A stretch of DNA of 64,000 nucleotides, taken from positions 1,240,001-1,304,000 of the forward strand of contig NZ_JAGIOD010000001.1 of NCBI RefSeq assembly GCF_017876545.1, written 5' to 3'. Shown piece by piece: positions 49,093 to 55,527 of this stretch (positions within the stretch are counted from its first letter, which is position 1; every line of letters starts with the position of its first letter). Under the pieces are notes generated by a model that was given only the letters and a program-made list of their open reading frames with translations, was not told the DNA's origin and did not search any database. Origin of the DNA: Brachybacterium sacelli. GTDB taxonomy: Bacteria > Actinomycetota > Actinomycetes > Actinomycetales > Dermabacteraceae. The position numbers and the translations under genes were made by a program.

Positions 49093-49965
49093 TCAGCTTC
49101 TCTCAGGTCGGGCCGGGTCCGGGTTCGTGGTGGAGTCGTCCTCACCGGAGACGAGGAGCATCAGGGTCTCGACAAGGCCCTGGGAGGAGAGCTGCGCGGT
49201 CCGCAGCGTCTCGGGCTGACCGTCGTCGTCTAGAACCGGCTCGCTCATGTGGAACGAGTCGCCGGTCGCATGGAGGTTCACGGTGGCCAGCAAGCGCCCA
49301 CCGGGCCCGCTGGAGGTGGCTCGGGTGAAGACGCGCGTGTCCTCGAGGATGTGCTCGCCGACGGGGAAGGATCCGTCGGCGGCAAGGGCGAGTCGTTCCT
49401 CCTCGCCATCCTGGTGAGCGACGCCGTGCGGGTCGACCAGCCCGGCGAGGAGCGGGCCGATGCTCGCAACCGGTAGAACGGCGAAAGCATGCACGCCTTC
49501 GGGGTTCACGTACTCCTCGAGTGCGATGCCGATCGACTGGTGGTAGTAGTACCGACGGCTGCGATGGAAGGTCCCCTCGATGCTCACCGACCGTTCGATC
49601 GCGGTGACCTGTACGGCGGAGCGCCGCAGCAGCAGGATTCCAGCAAGACGCGGCTCGGGCACCAGTCGTGCGGGATCGCCTTCGACCTCACGGTCCTCGA
49701 GCGGTGCCGCGTACCCCTCGGGCACGAGATTGTTCCGGGCGATGAGGATGCGACGCACAGAGGGGAGCGCACTGTCGACGCGGTCGGCATGCTCCTCGGC
49801 CCAGGGGGTCCAGACCGTTGGCCCGCCACCCGTCTCGGCGGTGAGGACGGCCAGCTCCTCATCAGTCAGGTGGAGCAGTTCGGTGCGTGTGGATTCGCCC
49901 TCGCGCAGGAGCGAGGCGGCGCTGAGCAGGTCCCGTCGGGGGATGGGTGTGGAAGTTGCGGTCAT
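49093..49965 (-). CDS. Unknown protein encoded with a WXG100-type protein
   Basis: 290 aa, soluble, acidic. I do not recognise a family. Its position 65 bases after the WXG100-type gene, size and mixed alpha/beta pattern (LHLTDEELAVLTAETGG at the N-terminus, SRRYYYHQSIGIALEEYV in the middle) are reminiscent of EspG-like chaperones of type VII substrates, but I see no decisive motif. It is probably in the same transcript as the upstream gene and so under the 50897-50939 element. The start ATG at 49965 is clear from codon bias. Confidence 0.6.
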   Translation of the reverse strand: MTATSTPIPRRDLLSAASLLREGESTRTELLHLTDEELAVLTAETGGGPTVWTPWAEEHADRVDSALPSVRRILIARNNLVPEGYAAPLEDREVEGDPARLVPEPRLAGILLLRRSAVQVTAIERSVSIEGTFHRSRRYYYHQSIGIALEEYVNPEGVHAFAVLPVASIGPLLAGLVDPHGVAHQDGEEERLALAADGSFPVGEHILEDTRVFTRATSSGPGGRLLATVNLHATGDSFHMSEPVLDDDGQPETLRTAQLSSQGLVETLMLLVSGEDDSTTNPDPARPERS

Positions 49966-50030
49966 GGTGGCCCCTCCAGGGCGTTGTGTTGGTGTGCCGT
50001 CTCAGGCGGAGTGACGGGCCGGCGGGGAGC

Positions 50031-50822
50031 TCAGACTCCGGCCCAGGGGTAGAGCCCGGGGCCCCAGGTCTTTCCATCGGCCCAGTCGTCGGCGGCGTCG
50101 GAGAGCCCGTCCCAGACCTCGCGGGAGAGGTCGTAGTCGAAGAACTCTTCCCCGACCCAGTCGGCGATGCCGGCGACATCGCACATGGCGCCGAAGATCG
50201 CCGCAGAAGGGTGCGGGACCGATCCGACCAGCCCACCGAGCGCGGTGACGAACTCGATCGGGTCCTTGGCGGTGACCATGTCGTGTAATCCCAGCGGGAT
50301 GTCCACGATCGGGATCAGTTTGGCGATCCGCTTGAAGCCCTTGCTCTTCACGAGTCTGCCGAGGTCATCGGCGATTCCGGACTTCTGCCACCAGTCGGTG
50401 AGCTGATCCGCACCGTCACGGAGCGCTTTCCAGTCGATCTTCCCGCTCTTGATTCCCTCCCACAGCTTCTCGGCGGTCTTGGCGATGATCGACAGCGCGG
50501 CCTTGCCGTTGCTGTAGATGTCCTTCAGGGTCTTCAACAGGCCGTCGTCTGCTGACGAGGCGTCGTCCTGCTCCTCGGTGTGCTCGCGAAGCTCGCGACC
50601 CATGGTTTCGATCGCGTCGAAGGTCTCCTTCGCCTGTGGCCGGATCCCGTCCCAGAAGGTGGCGTTGAACGACTCGAAATCCTCGCCCTTCCACTGGTCC
50701 TGGAGCATCTGCAGGTCCCACTGGATTCCGTTGATCACCGATTGGATCGCGTTCGACTTTCGATGGAACTCTCGATAGAGGTCGATCATCTGCTCGGTGT
50801 CGCCACCGTAGAACCCAGTCAT
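50031..50822 (-). CDS. WXG100-type protein with a C-terminal extension (putative type VII substrate)
   Basis: 263 aa. The first ~95 residues form a helical hairpin with the W-x-G turn at W44-K-G46 (LQDQWKGEDFESFNATF) followed by a second amphipathic helix, as in WXG100/ESAT-6 proteins. They are longer than the usual 100-aa single domain. The remaining ~170 residues have a helical linker and a weakly hydrophobic stretch (IPIVDIPLGLHDMV, PIEFVTALGGLVGSVPHPSAAIFGAM), ending PGLYPWAGV. It has no signal peptide, as expected for ESX/T7SS export. No EccC-type machinery lies in the window. The C-terminal part matches no known toxin I recognise. Confidence 0.7.
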   Translation of the reverse strand: MTGFYGGDTEQMIDLYREFHRKSNAIQSVINGIQWDLQMLQDQWKGEDFESFNATFWDGIRPQAKETFDAIETMGRELREHTEEQDDASSADDGLLKTLKDIYSNGKAALSIIAKTAEKLWEGIKSGKIDWKALRDGADQLTDWWQKSGIADDLGRLVKSKGFKRIAKLIPIVDIPLGLHDMVTAKDPIEFVTALGGLVGSVPHPSAAIFGAMCDVAGIADWVGEEFFDYDLSREVWDGLSDAADDWADGKTWGPGLYPWAGV

Positions 50823-50896
50823 TTATGTGCTTTCCCCTGGTGAGTGGATCCAGTCGCGCTCCGGCTCGCGGTGGAGTCTCGACCTGTCAGGTGGAC

Positions 50897-50939
50897 GGTA
50901 TCCAGATGACGGCACGAGACGCGATGGGGAGAACTCCCC
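50897..50939 (-). promoter_or_regulatory. Shared upstream element, copy 1 (WXG100 operon)
   Basis: In minus orientation: GGGGAGTTCTCCCCATCGC (50939-50921), then CGTGCCG in the middle and GATACC (50902-50897), 74 bases before the WXG100-type start. The 19-base block is identical to the one upstream of the DUF4352-type gene at 55206, and the CGTGCCG and GATACC parts are also shared. GGGGAG-N2-CTCCCC is a dyad. It is probably an activator or sigma-factor-specific promoter. Confidence 0.65.
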
Positions 50940-50951
50940 TCCCGCGCTCCG

Positions 50952-51614
50952 TCACAGCCTCCAGTCCGGGCGCATCCCGGGCACCGACCGCTGAGCCATC
51001 GCGCCGATCCCCTCCAATTCGCTGTGACCGAACTGCTCGGACCATCGGGCCAGGTGGGCAGGACAGCCGGAACGTTCGAGTCCTTCCCGCAGCTGGTGGG
51101 CGATCTCGGGCGCCCGTCGCGATGCGAAGATCACGATCCCGCGGCCGGGGGCCGGTGGGCGGGTCCCTCCTCCCGCGCCGGAGGCCCGATCAGGGCCCAG
51201 GAACGTGACGGCGAGGTCCGCACCGCCGCTGAAGTACCAGTGGGTCGAGATCGCACGGTACGGCAGGCTGCGCAGGGAATCGATGTCCTCGAACACTCGG
51301 ATCGTTGCGGGGTGGATCTCACGGAACCAGATATCGCGGCGATTTCCGGCCAGGCGACCCACGCTCACCCCGTGGTGGTAGATCCGTAGGGTGGCCGAAT
51401 GACTCCAGACGAGCCAGGTCAGAACAGCCGCGGCCAGCAGGAGGCCGGCGGGCACGCTGAGCAGGAGTAGCCACGGCAGATCGCGGAGCAGCCCGGCCGC
51501 GGTACCTGCGACGATCACCAGCGGTCCGAGCGACAGCATCAGCAACCCGTGCAGCACCGAGACGGATGTCCGGTAGGCGGCGACCGGGGGGCCGAACAGG
51601 GGATGGGGTTGCAC
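50952..51614 (-). CDS. Membrane protein with two N-terminal helices and a PH-like cytoplasmic domain
   Basis: 220 aa. Two membrane helices (about residues 18-38 and 45-70) are followed by a ~140-residue soluble domain. That domain (TLRIYHHGVSVGRLAGNRRDIWFREI, RAISTHWYFSGGADLAVTFL, GRGIVIFASRRAPEIAHQL) looks like a beta-rich PH-type fold with a closing helix; this is a tentative reading. GTG 51614 is used because no ATG is in frame nearby. It lies 32 bases after the lipoprotein gene on the same strand, so they are likely co-transcribed. Confidence 0.6.
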   Translation of the reverse strand: MQPHPLFGPPVAAYRTSVSVLHGLLMLSLGPLVIVAGTAAGLLRDLPWLLLLSVPAGLLLAAAVLTWLVWSHSATLRIYHHGVSVGRLAGNRRDIWFREIHPATIRVFEDIDSLRSLPYRAISTHWYFSGGADLAVTFLGPDRASGAGGGTRPPAPGRGIVIFASRRAPEIAHQLREGLERSGCPAHLARWSEQFGHSELEGIGAMAQRSVPGMRPDWRL

Positions 51615-51646
51615 GCCGTGATCCTGCCATGTCGCGGTGGGCCGCT

Positions 51647-52210
51647 TCAGTTGATGAGGTCGAACTCGACCTGGTCGGTGTCCGCGCAGACGCTGGTCAC
51701 CGAGAGGGTCCACAGGTCGATGGTGACGGTCTCGCCGAGGGTGATGTCCTCGATCTCGCGGGGCTCCCCGCCGCCCAGGGTGGCGGTGAGCTGGGCGTCC
51801 TCGCCCTCGATGCCGGTCGCCTCGATGGTCAGCTCCTCCCCGGCGCGCTCGGGGAGGTCCGGGTCGGCGGAATCTCCCACCTGGGCGTAGTAGGCGCCCT
51901 CCCCGGAGCATGCCTCGGGTGGTTCGAAGTCCTCCGGCGCCGGGGTCGCGGGGTACGGGTCCTGGGGGAGGGCGACCTCGGACTGTCCGCCCCCGTCGGA
52001 GGCCCCGGAGACCGTACCGCCGTCGGATGCCCCGCCGCCGTCGGAGACCGCGGGAGCTACCTCGGGGGCGGGCTCGTCCCCGCCGGTGCATCCGGCCCCG
52101 AGCAGTGCGAGCGCGAAGAGTCCGCCGGCGAGTCTCGCAAGGGAGGGGCGGTGGGAGCCGGCGCTGCCGGGGCGGTGGGACGGGACGCTGGCGGACACGC
52201 GGAACCTCAC
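51647..52210 (-). CDS. Secreted lipoprotein of unknown function
   Basis: 187 aa. The signal peptide has Arg/His-rich n-region, hydrophobic LAGGLFALALLG and lipobox LGAGC, so it is lipid-anchored. A Gly/Ser/Asp-rich linker (SDGGGASDGGTVSGASDGGG) is followed by a small beta-rich domain containing two cysteines (ACSGEG and SVCADT) that could form a disulfide. No family is recognised. The GTG start at 52210 gives a long n-region; a later start is possible. Confidence 0.65.
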   Translation of the reverse strand: MRFRVSASVPSHRPGSAGSHRPSLARLAGGLFALALLGAGCTGGDEPAPEVAPAVSDGGGASDGGTVSGASDGGGQSEVALPQDPYPATPAPEDFEPPEACSGEGAYYAQVGDSADPDLPERAGEELTIEATGIEGEDAQLTATLGGGEPREIEDITLGETVTIDLWTLSVTSVCADTDQVEFDLIN

Positions 52211-52351
52211 AGGTCGGATGACGTGGACGGGCCCACGCTACTGGAGGCCGCGGGGCATGCCACCATCGGACGGCAGATCATCGGAGCATCGCAGCCGATC
52301 ACCCGGACCGGAACCGAGCATCCGGCACAGAGCATCGAGGAGATGGAGACC

Positions 52352-53128
52352 ATGGCGACGGACGGACGCACCCCGCCGCGGCCCACCCCGAGAGCCCTGA
52401 GCGGACGCACCGATCCCTCACGGCGAGTGCGTCCCGTGGACTGGTCCGCGACCGGCCGTCCCCCGTCGGCCCCGGACCCGGCACCGGAGCCCACGACGCC
52501 CGTCGGGCAGCCCACCGATCGGCTGCCGCGCCGCCGGCCCCGCTCCCTGAAGTCACCGCAGTCGCTGTCGGCGCCGCCCACCGGCGCCGTGCACACCCTC
52601 GCTCCCGAGGACCCCCGCCCGCTGCCGCGGCCCCTGCGGGTCGCCGAGGCCGAGATCCGGACCGTCGGAGTCAGCGAGCTGACGACGGCGATGATCGTAA
52701 AGGCGGTCGCGGATCCGCAGGAGGCCTGGACGGCCGACGCCGGTGCCAGCGATCATTTCCTGCGCGGGGACCTCGTGGTCCAGGTGCGCCGAGCGGACAA
52801 CGTCGTGATCGGCGCGTTCTCGACGCGGTACGCGCTGTCGGTTCGGCCCGAGGAGTACGAGAGCGCGCTGGACATCGCCGAGGACGCCGCCGGGCCGAGC
52901 GCACGCGGCGGGAGGGGCACCCGCCATCCCACCAGTCGTCGGGAGCTGCTGGCACGCATGGAGGCTGCGGGGTTCGTGGTCTCACCGGGTTCGACGCATG
53001 GGCGTGTCACCCATCCGGACCATCCCGGGCTGACGGTGCCGTTCGCTTCGACCCCCTCTGACCGGCGCTTCACCCGTCATGCCGTCGCCCAGATCCGGCG
53101 CGTGTTCGGGATCGATCTGCGGCGCTGA
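52352..53128 (+). CDS. Protein with a HicA-like C-terminal domain and Pro/Arg-rich N-terminus
   Basis: 258 aa in three parts. Residues 1-95 are Pro/Arg-rich and disordered. Residues 100-170 (SELTTAMIVKAVADPQEAW, GDLVVQVRRADNVVIGAF) look like a small nuclease/toxin-type alpha+beta unit similar to DUF4258. Residues 193-258 read like HicA: SRRELLARMEAAGFVVSPGS, then THGRVTHPDHPGLTVPF, ending RHAVAQIRRVFGIDLRR. His216 in GSTH is at the HicA catalytic position. HicA is an mRNA-cleaving toxin, but no HicB gene is adjacent. ATG 52352 follows GAGGAG. Confidence 0.6.
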   Translation: MATDGRTPPRPTPRALSGRTDPSRRVRPVDWSATGRPPSAPDPAPEPTTPVGQPTDRLPRRRPRSLKSPQSLSAPPTGAVHTLAPEDPRPLPRPLRVAEAEIRTVGVSELTTAMIVKAVADPQEAWTADAGASDHFLRGDLVVQVRRADNVVIGAFSTRYALSVRPEEYESALDIAEDAAGPSARGGRGTRHPTSRRELLARMEAAGFVVSPGSTHGRVTHPDHPGLTVPFASTPSDRRFTRHAVAQIRRVFGIDLRR

Positions 53129-53190
53129 GGCCCTCCGGGCGGTGCATGGCGCCTCTGTGCGGTTCACCCCACGACCCCGAACGAGAAAGT

Positions 53191-53218
53191 GCCCCGACCC
53201 GTCCCCACGGGCCGGGGC
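53191..53218. terminator. Bidirectional terminator between convergent genes
   Basis: GCCCCGACCCGT (53191-53202), a 4-base loop, then ACGGGCCGGGGC (53207-53218): a 12-bp stem with one mismatch between the HicA-like gene and the convergent MerR gene. The rest of the 213-base gap shows nothing further. Confidence 0.6.
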
Positions 53219-53341
53219 CATCCCTTTCCCCCGCGTCCCGGATGAGCGGAATCCGCCTCCTCCTCAGTCAGCGGTTCCTCCGGTGACGCGTTGAGAACGA
53301 GTACACACCCCGTCCCCCAAAAAGGTCTGCGACGGCGCTGT

Positions 53342-54004
53342 TCATTCCCTGTGAGACTCGCTGGCCTGCACACTCAGCGAGACGTGTCCGAGCGCTCGCA
53401 GCACCTGGACCAGTCGGTCGAAGGCGATCGTGCCGGCCACCGCGCGCAGGACCACCAGGTCGTCGGAGATCTCGCCGTCGTTGCCCGGTTCGCCCTGCAT
53501 GAACTCGACGTCTCCGCGGGCGATCTCGGCCATCGGCACCGCATAGCGCATCACCGTCTCGAGGCCGGCGGGCATCTCCCAGCCCGCGAGCGTGTGCAGC
53601 ACCTCGTCGAGCGCCCGGCGGGGGACCGAGTCGATGTCGGGCCAGTCCATCCGTGACAGCAGTGCGGCGACGGACGGGTGCTCGGCTCGCCCGGCCCCCT
53701 CCGTCGGGGCGGGCCCGCTCACCGTCGCCGCGCCCAGGGCGATCGCCTGTGCCTCCTCGAGGGCACGGATCCGCGGGACCTCCGGGTCATCGAGCAGTTC
53801 GGCCAGCCGACGGATGCGATCGATCGGGGCATCGGCGATCTCGCGCAGCACCTGGATCAACTGCAACCGCTCGAGATGGCGGGGCCCGTAGTCCTGTCGG
53901 GTGGTGGTGATCCGCTCGCCGGCGGGCAGCAGGCCCTCGCGTCGGTAGTACTTGATCGACGCCGCGCTGCATCCGCTCGCGGTCGCTAGTTCGTGCAGCA
54001 GCAT
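53342..54004 (-). CDS. MerR-family transcriptional regulator
   Basis: 220 aa. The N-terminal MerR helix-turn-helix and wing are clear: LLHELATASGCSAASIKYYRREGLLP, then DYGPRHLERLQLIQVLREIADAPI. The C-terminal effector part is longer than in metal-sensing members and has no Cys cluster, suggesting a drug- or small-molecule-type sensor. It is divergent from the DUF2306 gene, with GATAGT/ACTATC dyads between them. Confidence 0.9.
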   Translation of the reverse strand: MLLHELATASGCSAASIKYYRREGLLPAGERITTTRQDYGPRHLERLQLIQVLREIADAPIDRIRRLAELLDDPEVPRIRALEEAQAIALGAATVSGPAPTEGAGRAEHPSVAALLSRMDWPDIDSVPRRALDEVLHTLAGWEMPAGLETVMRYAVPMAEIARGDVEFMQGEPGNDGEISDDLVVLRAVAGTIAFDRLVQVLRALGHVSLSVQASESHRE

Positions 54005-54041
54005 CCCGGTCCTCTCCTGCGCTCGATGCTCGAAGCGCGTG

Positions 54042-54098
54042 GATAGTGCGACGACCTGTGACTATCTTGATGGCGTTGCCATGGATAGTCACACTATC
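54042..54098. promoter_or_regulatory. Paired GATAGT/ACTATC dyads in the MerR control region
   Basis: Two inverted repeats of the same half-sites occur here. GATAGT-N13-ACTATC spans 54042-54066, and GATAGT-CAC-ACTATC spans 54084-54098. The second overlaps the first codons of the DUF2306 gene. A TTGATG (54067-54072) and CACTAT (54092-54097) are 19 bases apart, the elongated spacing typical of MerR-activated promoters. Confidence 0.6.
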
Positions 54099-54596
54099 GT
54101 GGTGATCGTGGACACCTTCACCCCGATCATCGCCGTGCACGCCGTCGCCGCGCTGTACGTGCTGCTGCTGGGCCCGCTGCAGATCCTGCGACGGCGGCGA
54201 GACCGCGCCCACCGCCTGCTCGGAGCGAGCTGGGTCGCGGCGATGCTGCTGGTGTGCACCTCGAGCTTCGCGATCATGCCCGACGGCTTCTCGTGGCTGC
54301 ACGGACTGTCGATCTGGACCCTCGTGTGCCTGGTGATCGCGATCGCCTCGATCCGTCGCGGAGAGGTGGCCATGCACCGCGGGTTCATGGTCGGTTCCTA
54401 CCTCGGCACGCTCGCCGCCTTCACCTTCGCGGCGCTGGTCCCCACACGGCTGATCCCGCAGCTGCTGCGCAGCGAGCCGCTGGTGGCTCTGGTGACCGTC
54501 CTCGCCGTGGCGGCGACGGCCGCCGTCTTCGCCGTGCTCGCGATCTGCCCGTCCGTGTTCCGGGCGCGGGCAGCGGTCAGCCGGCCGGGATCATGA
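54081..54596 (+). CDS. DUF2306-type membrane protein
   Basis: 171 aa with about four hydrophobic helices. Loop residues HRLLGASW, HGLSIWTLV and MHRGFMVGSYLG give the conserved His-containing pattern of DUF2306 proteins (function unknown). The start is uncertain. ATG 54081 overlaps the second MerR dyad; if the 19-bp-spaced promoter is used, GTG 54099 or GTG 54108 would be the start of a leaderless message. It is likely the target of the divergent MerR regulator. It overlaps the convergent DUF4352-type gene by 20 bases. Confidence 0.75.
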   Translation: MDSHTIVVIVDTFTPIIAVHAVAALYVLLLGPLQILRRRRDRAHRLLGASWVAAMLLVCTSSFAIMPDGFSWLHGLSIWTLVCLVIAIASIRRGEVAMHRGFMVGSYLGTLAAFTFAALVPTRLIPQLLRSEPLVALVTVLAVAATAAVFAVLAICPSVFRARAAVSRPGS

Positions 54597-55206
54597 CCTC
54601 CTGGCCACCGGTGCCGACCGGGTCCGAATAGCTGATCGACTCGATGACGGTGTCCTCGGCGACGTCGACGTAGAGGGTGGCGGTGGCGGATTCCCCGCCG
54701 GGGAGCTCCGGGCCGCTGGTCGAGAAGCTCGCGTAGACCAGCGTGTAGCTCATCCCCGCCTCGTCGTAGAACCGGAAGTTCTCGCTGCTGAGGGTGACGG
54801 ACTCGGCGCCCACATTGTCGATGGTGACCGCGATGCCGACGAACGTGCCGTTCTCCGTGGTCAGCTGTTCGTCGTCGGTGTCGAGCGTGGTGCCCGACTG
54901 CGGTTCCGAGGCGCTCAAAGAGACCGTGGCGTCCGCGGTGGACTCCTCCGTCGGTTCGGCGGTCGGCTCATCAGTCGGCTCATCGGTCGGCTCGTCGGTC
55001 TCCTCCTCCGAGGGGTCCGAGGTGGCGGTCGTTCTCGGATCGTCCGTCGGCTCCTCGGCCGGCTCCCGCAGCAGCAGGTACCCTCCGATGCCGCCGCCGA
55101 CCAGGACGATCACGGCGAGCAGGGCGCACCCGCAGCCCAGAATGATGTACAGCGGGGAGCGGCTGCGCTTTTGGGGCGGCCCGGAGATGCCGTAGGGATT
55201 GGTCAT
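54577..55206 (-). CDS. Membrane-anchored DUF4352-type protein with PTDE repeats
   Basis: 209 aa. A short cytoplasmic N-terminus is followed by one membrane helix (LLAVIVLVGGGIGGYLLL). An acidic stalk of tandem EPTD units (TDEPTDEPTDEPTAEPTEE, low complexity) comes next, then an Ig-like DUF4352 domain (FVGIAVTIDNVGAESVTLSS, PGGESATATLYVDVAEDT). The domain faces outward. The upstream element at 55283-55324 is nearly the same as that of the WXG100 operon, so the two are probably co-expressed at the cell surface. Confidence 0.8.
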   Translation of the reverse strand: MTNPYGISGPPQKRSRSPLYIILGCGCALLAVIVLVGGGIGGYLLLREPAEEPTDDPRTTATSDPSEEETDEPTDEPTDEPTAEPTEESTADATVSLSASEPQSGTTLDTDDEQLTTENGTFVGIAVTIDNVGAESVTLSSENFRFYDEAGMSYTLVYASFSTSGPELPGGESATATLYVDVAEDTVIESISYSDPVGTGGQEVMIPAG

Positions 55207-55527
55207 GCCTGGCCTCCTGGTTCGGGGGCACGGGCGGATCAGTCGTCGGTGCAGGGCGCCGCGGTGCCGGTGACCGGTCCAGGGTATCGACGCCCGGCAC
55301 GGACGGCGATGGGGAGAACTCCCCCCTCCGTCCGCAAGACGCGGCGACGGGAGCCCCGTCGTGTTGGACTGCCGCCGTCCGGTCCCGCCGCGCCCAGGGC
55401 GTCGGGTGTCCACTACGGAGATGTGACGTGCGATACTCCCTGGACGAACGAGGAAACGAGACGAGACTCGTCGCCGGGATCGATCCGCGGGCCGACGGCG
55501 AGGGCACGACGACGAGGAGTCGCGACC
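55207..55527. other. Intergenic region between DUF4352-type and BCCT genes
   Basis: 321 bases with no gene seen. The left part (to 55324) carries the shared element driving the minus-strand DUF4352-type gene. The right part should hold the BCCT promoter. A GATACT at 55432-55437 is a possible -10 without a clear -35, and GAGGAG at ~55514-55519 is the BCCT ribosome-binding site. Confidence 0.6.
55283..55324 (-). promoter_or_regulatory. Shared upstream element, copy 2 (DUF4352-type gene)
   Basis: In minus orientation: GGGGAGTTCTCCCCATCGC (55324-55306), CGTGCCG, then GATACC (55288-55283), 76 bases before the start codon. It is identical over 19 bases and similar over ~42 bases to 50897-50939, with a one-base difference in internal spacing. 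Confidence 0.65.
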
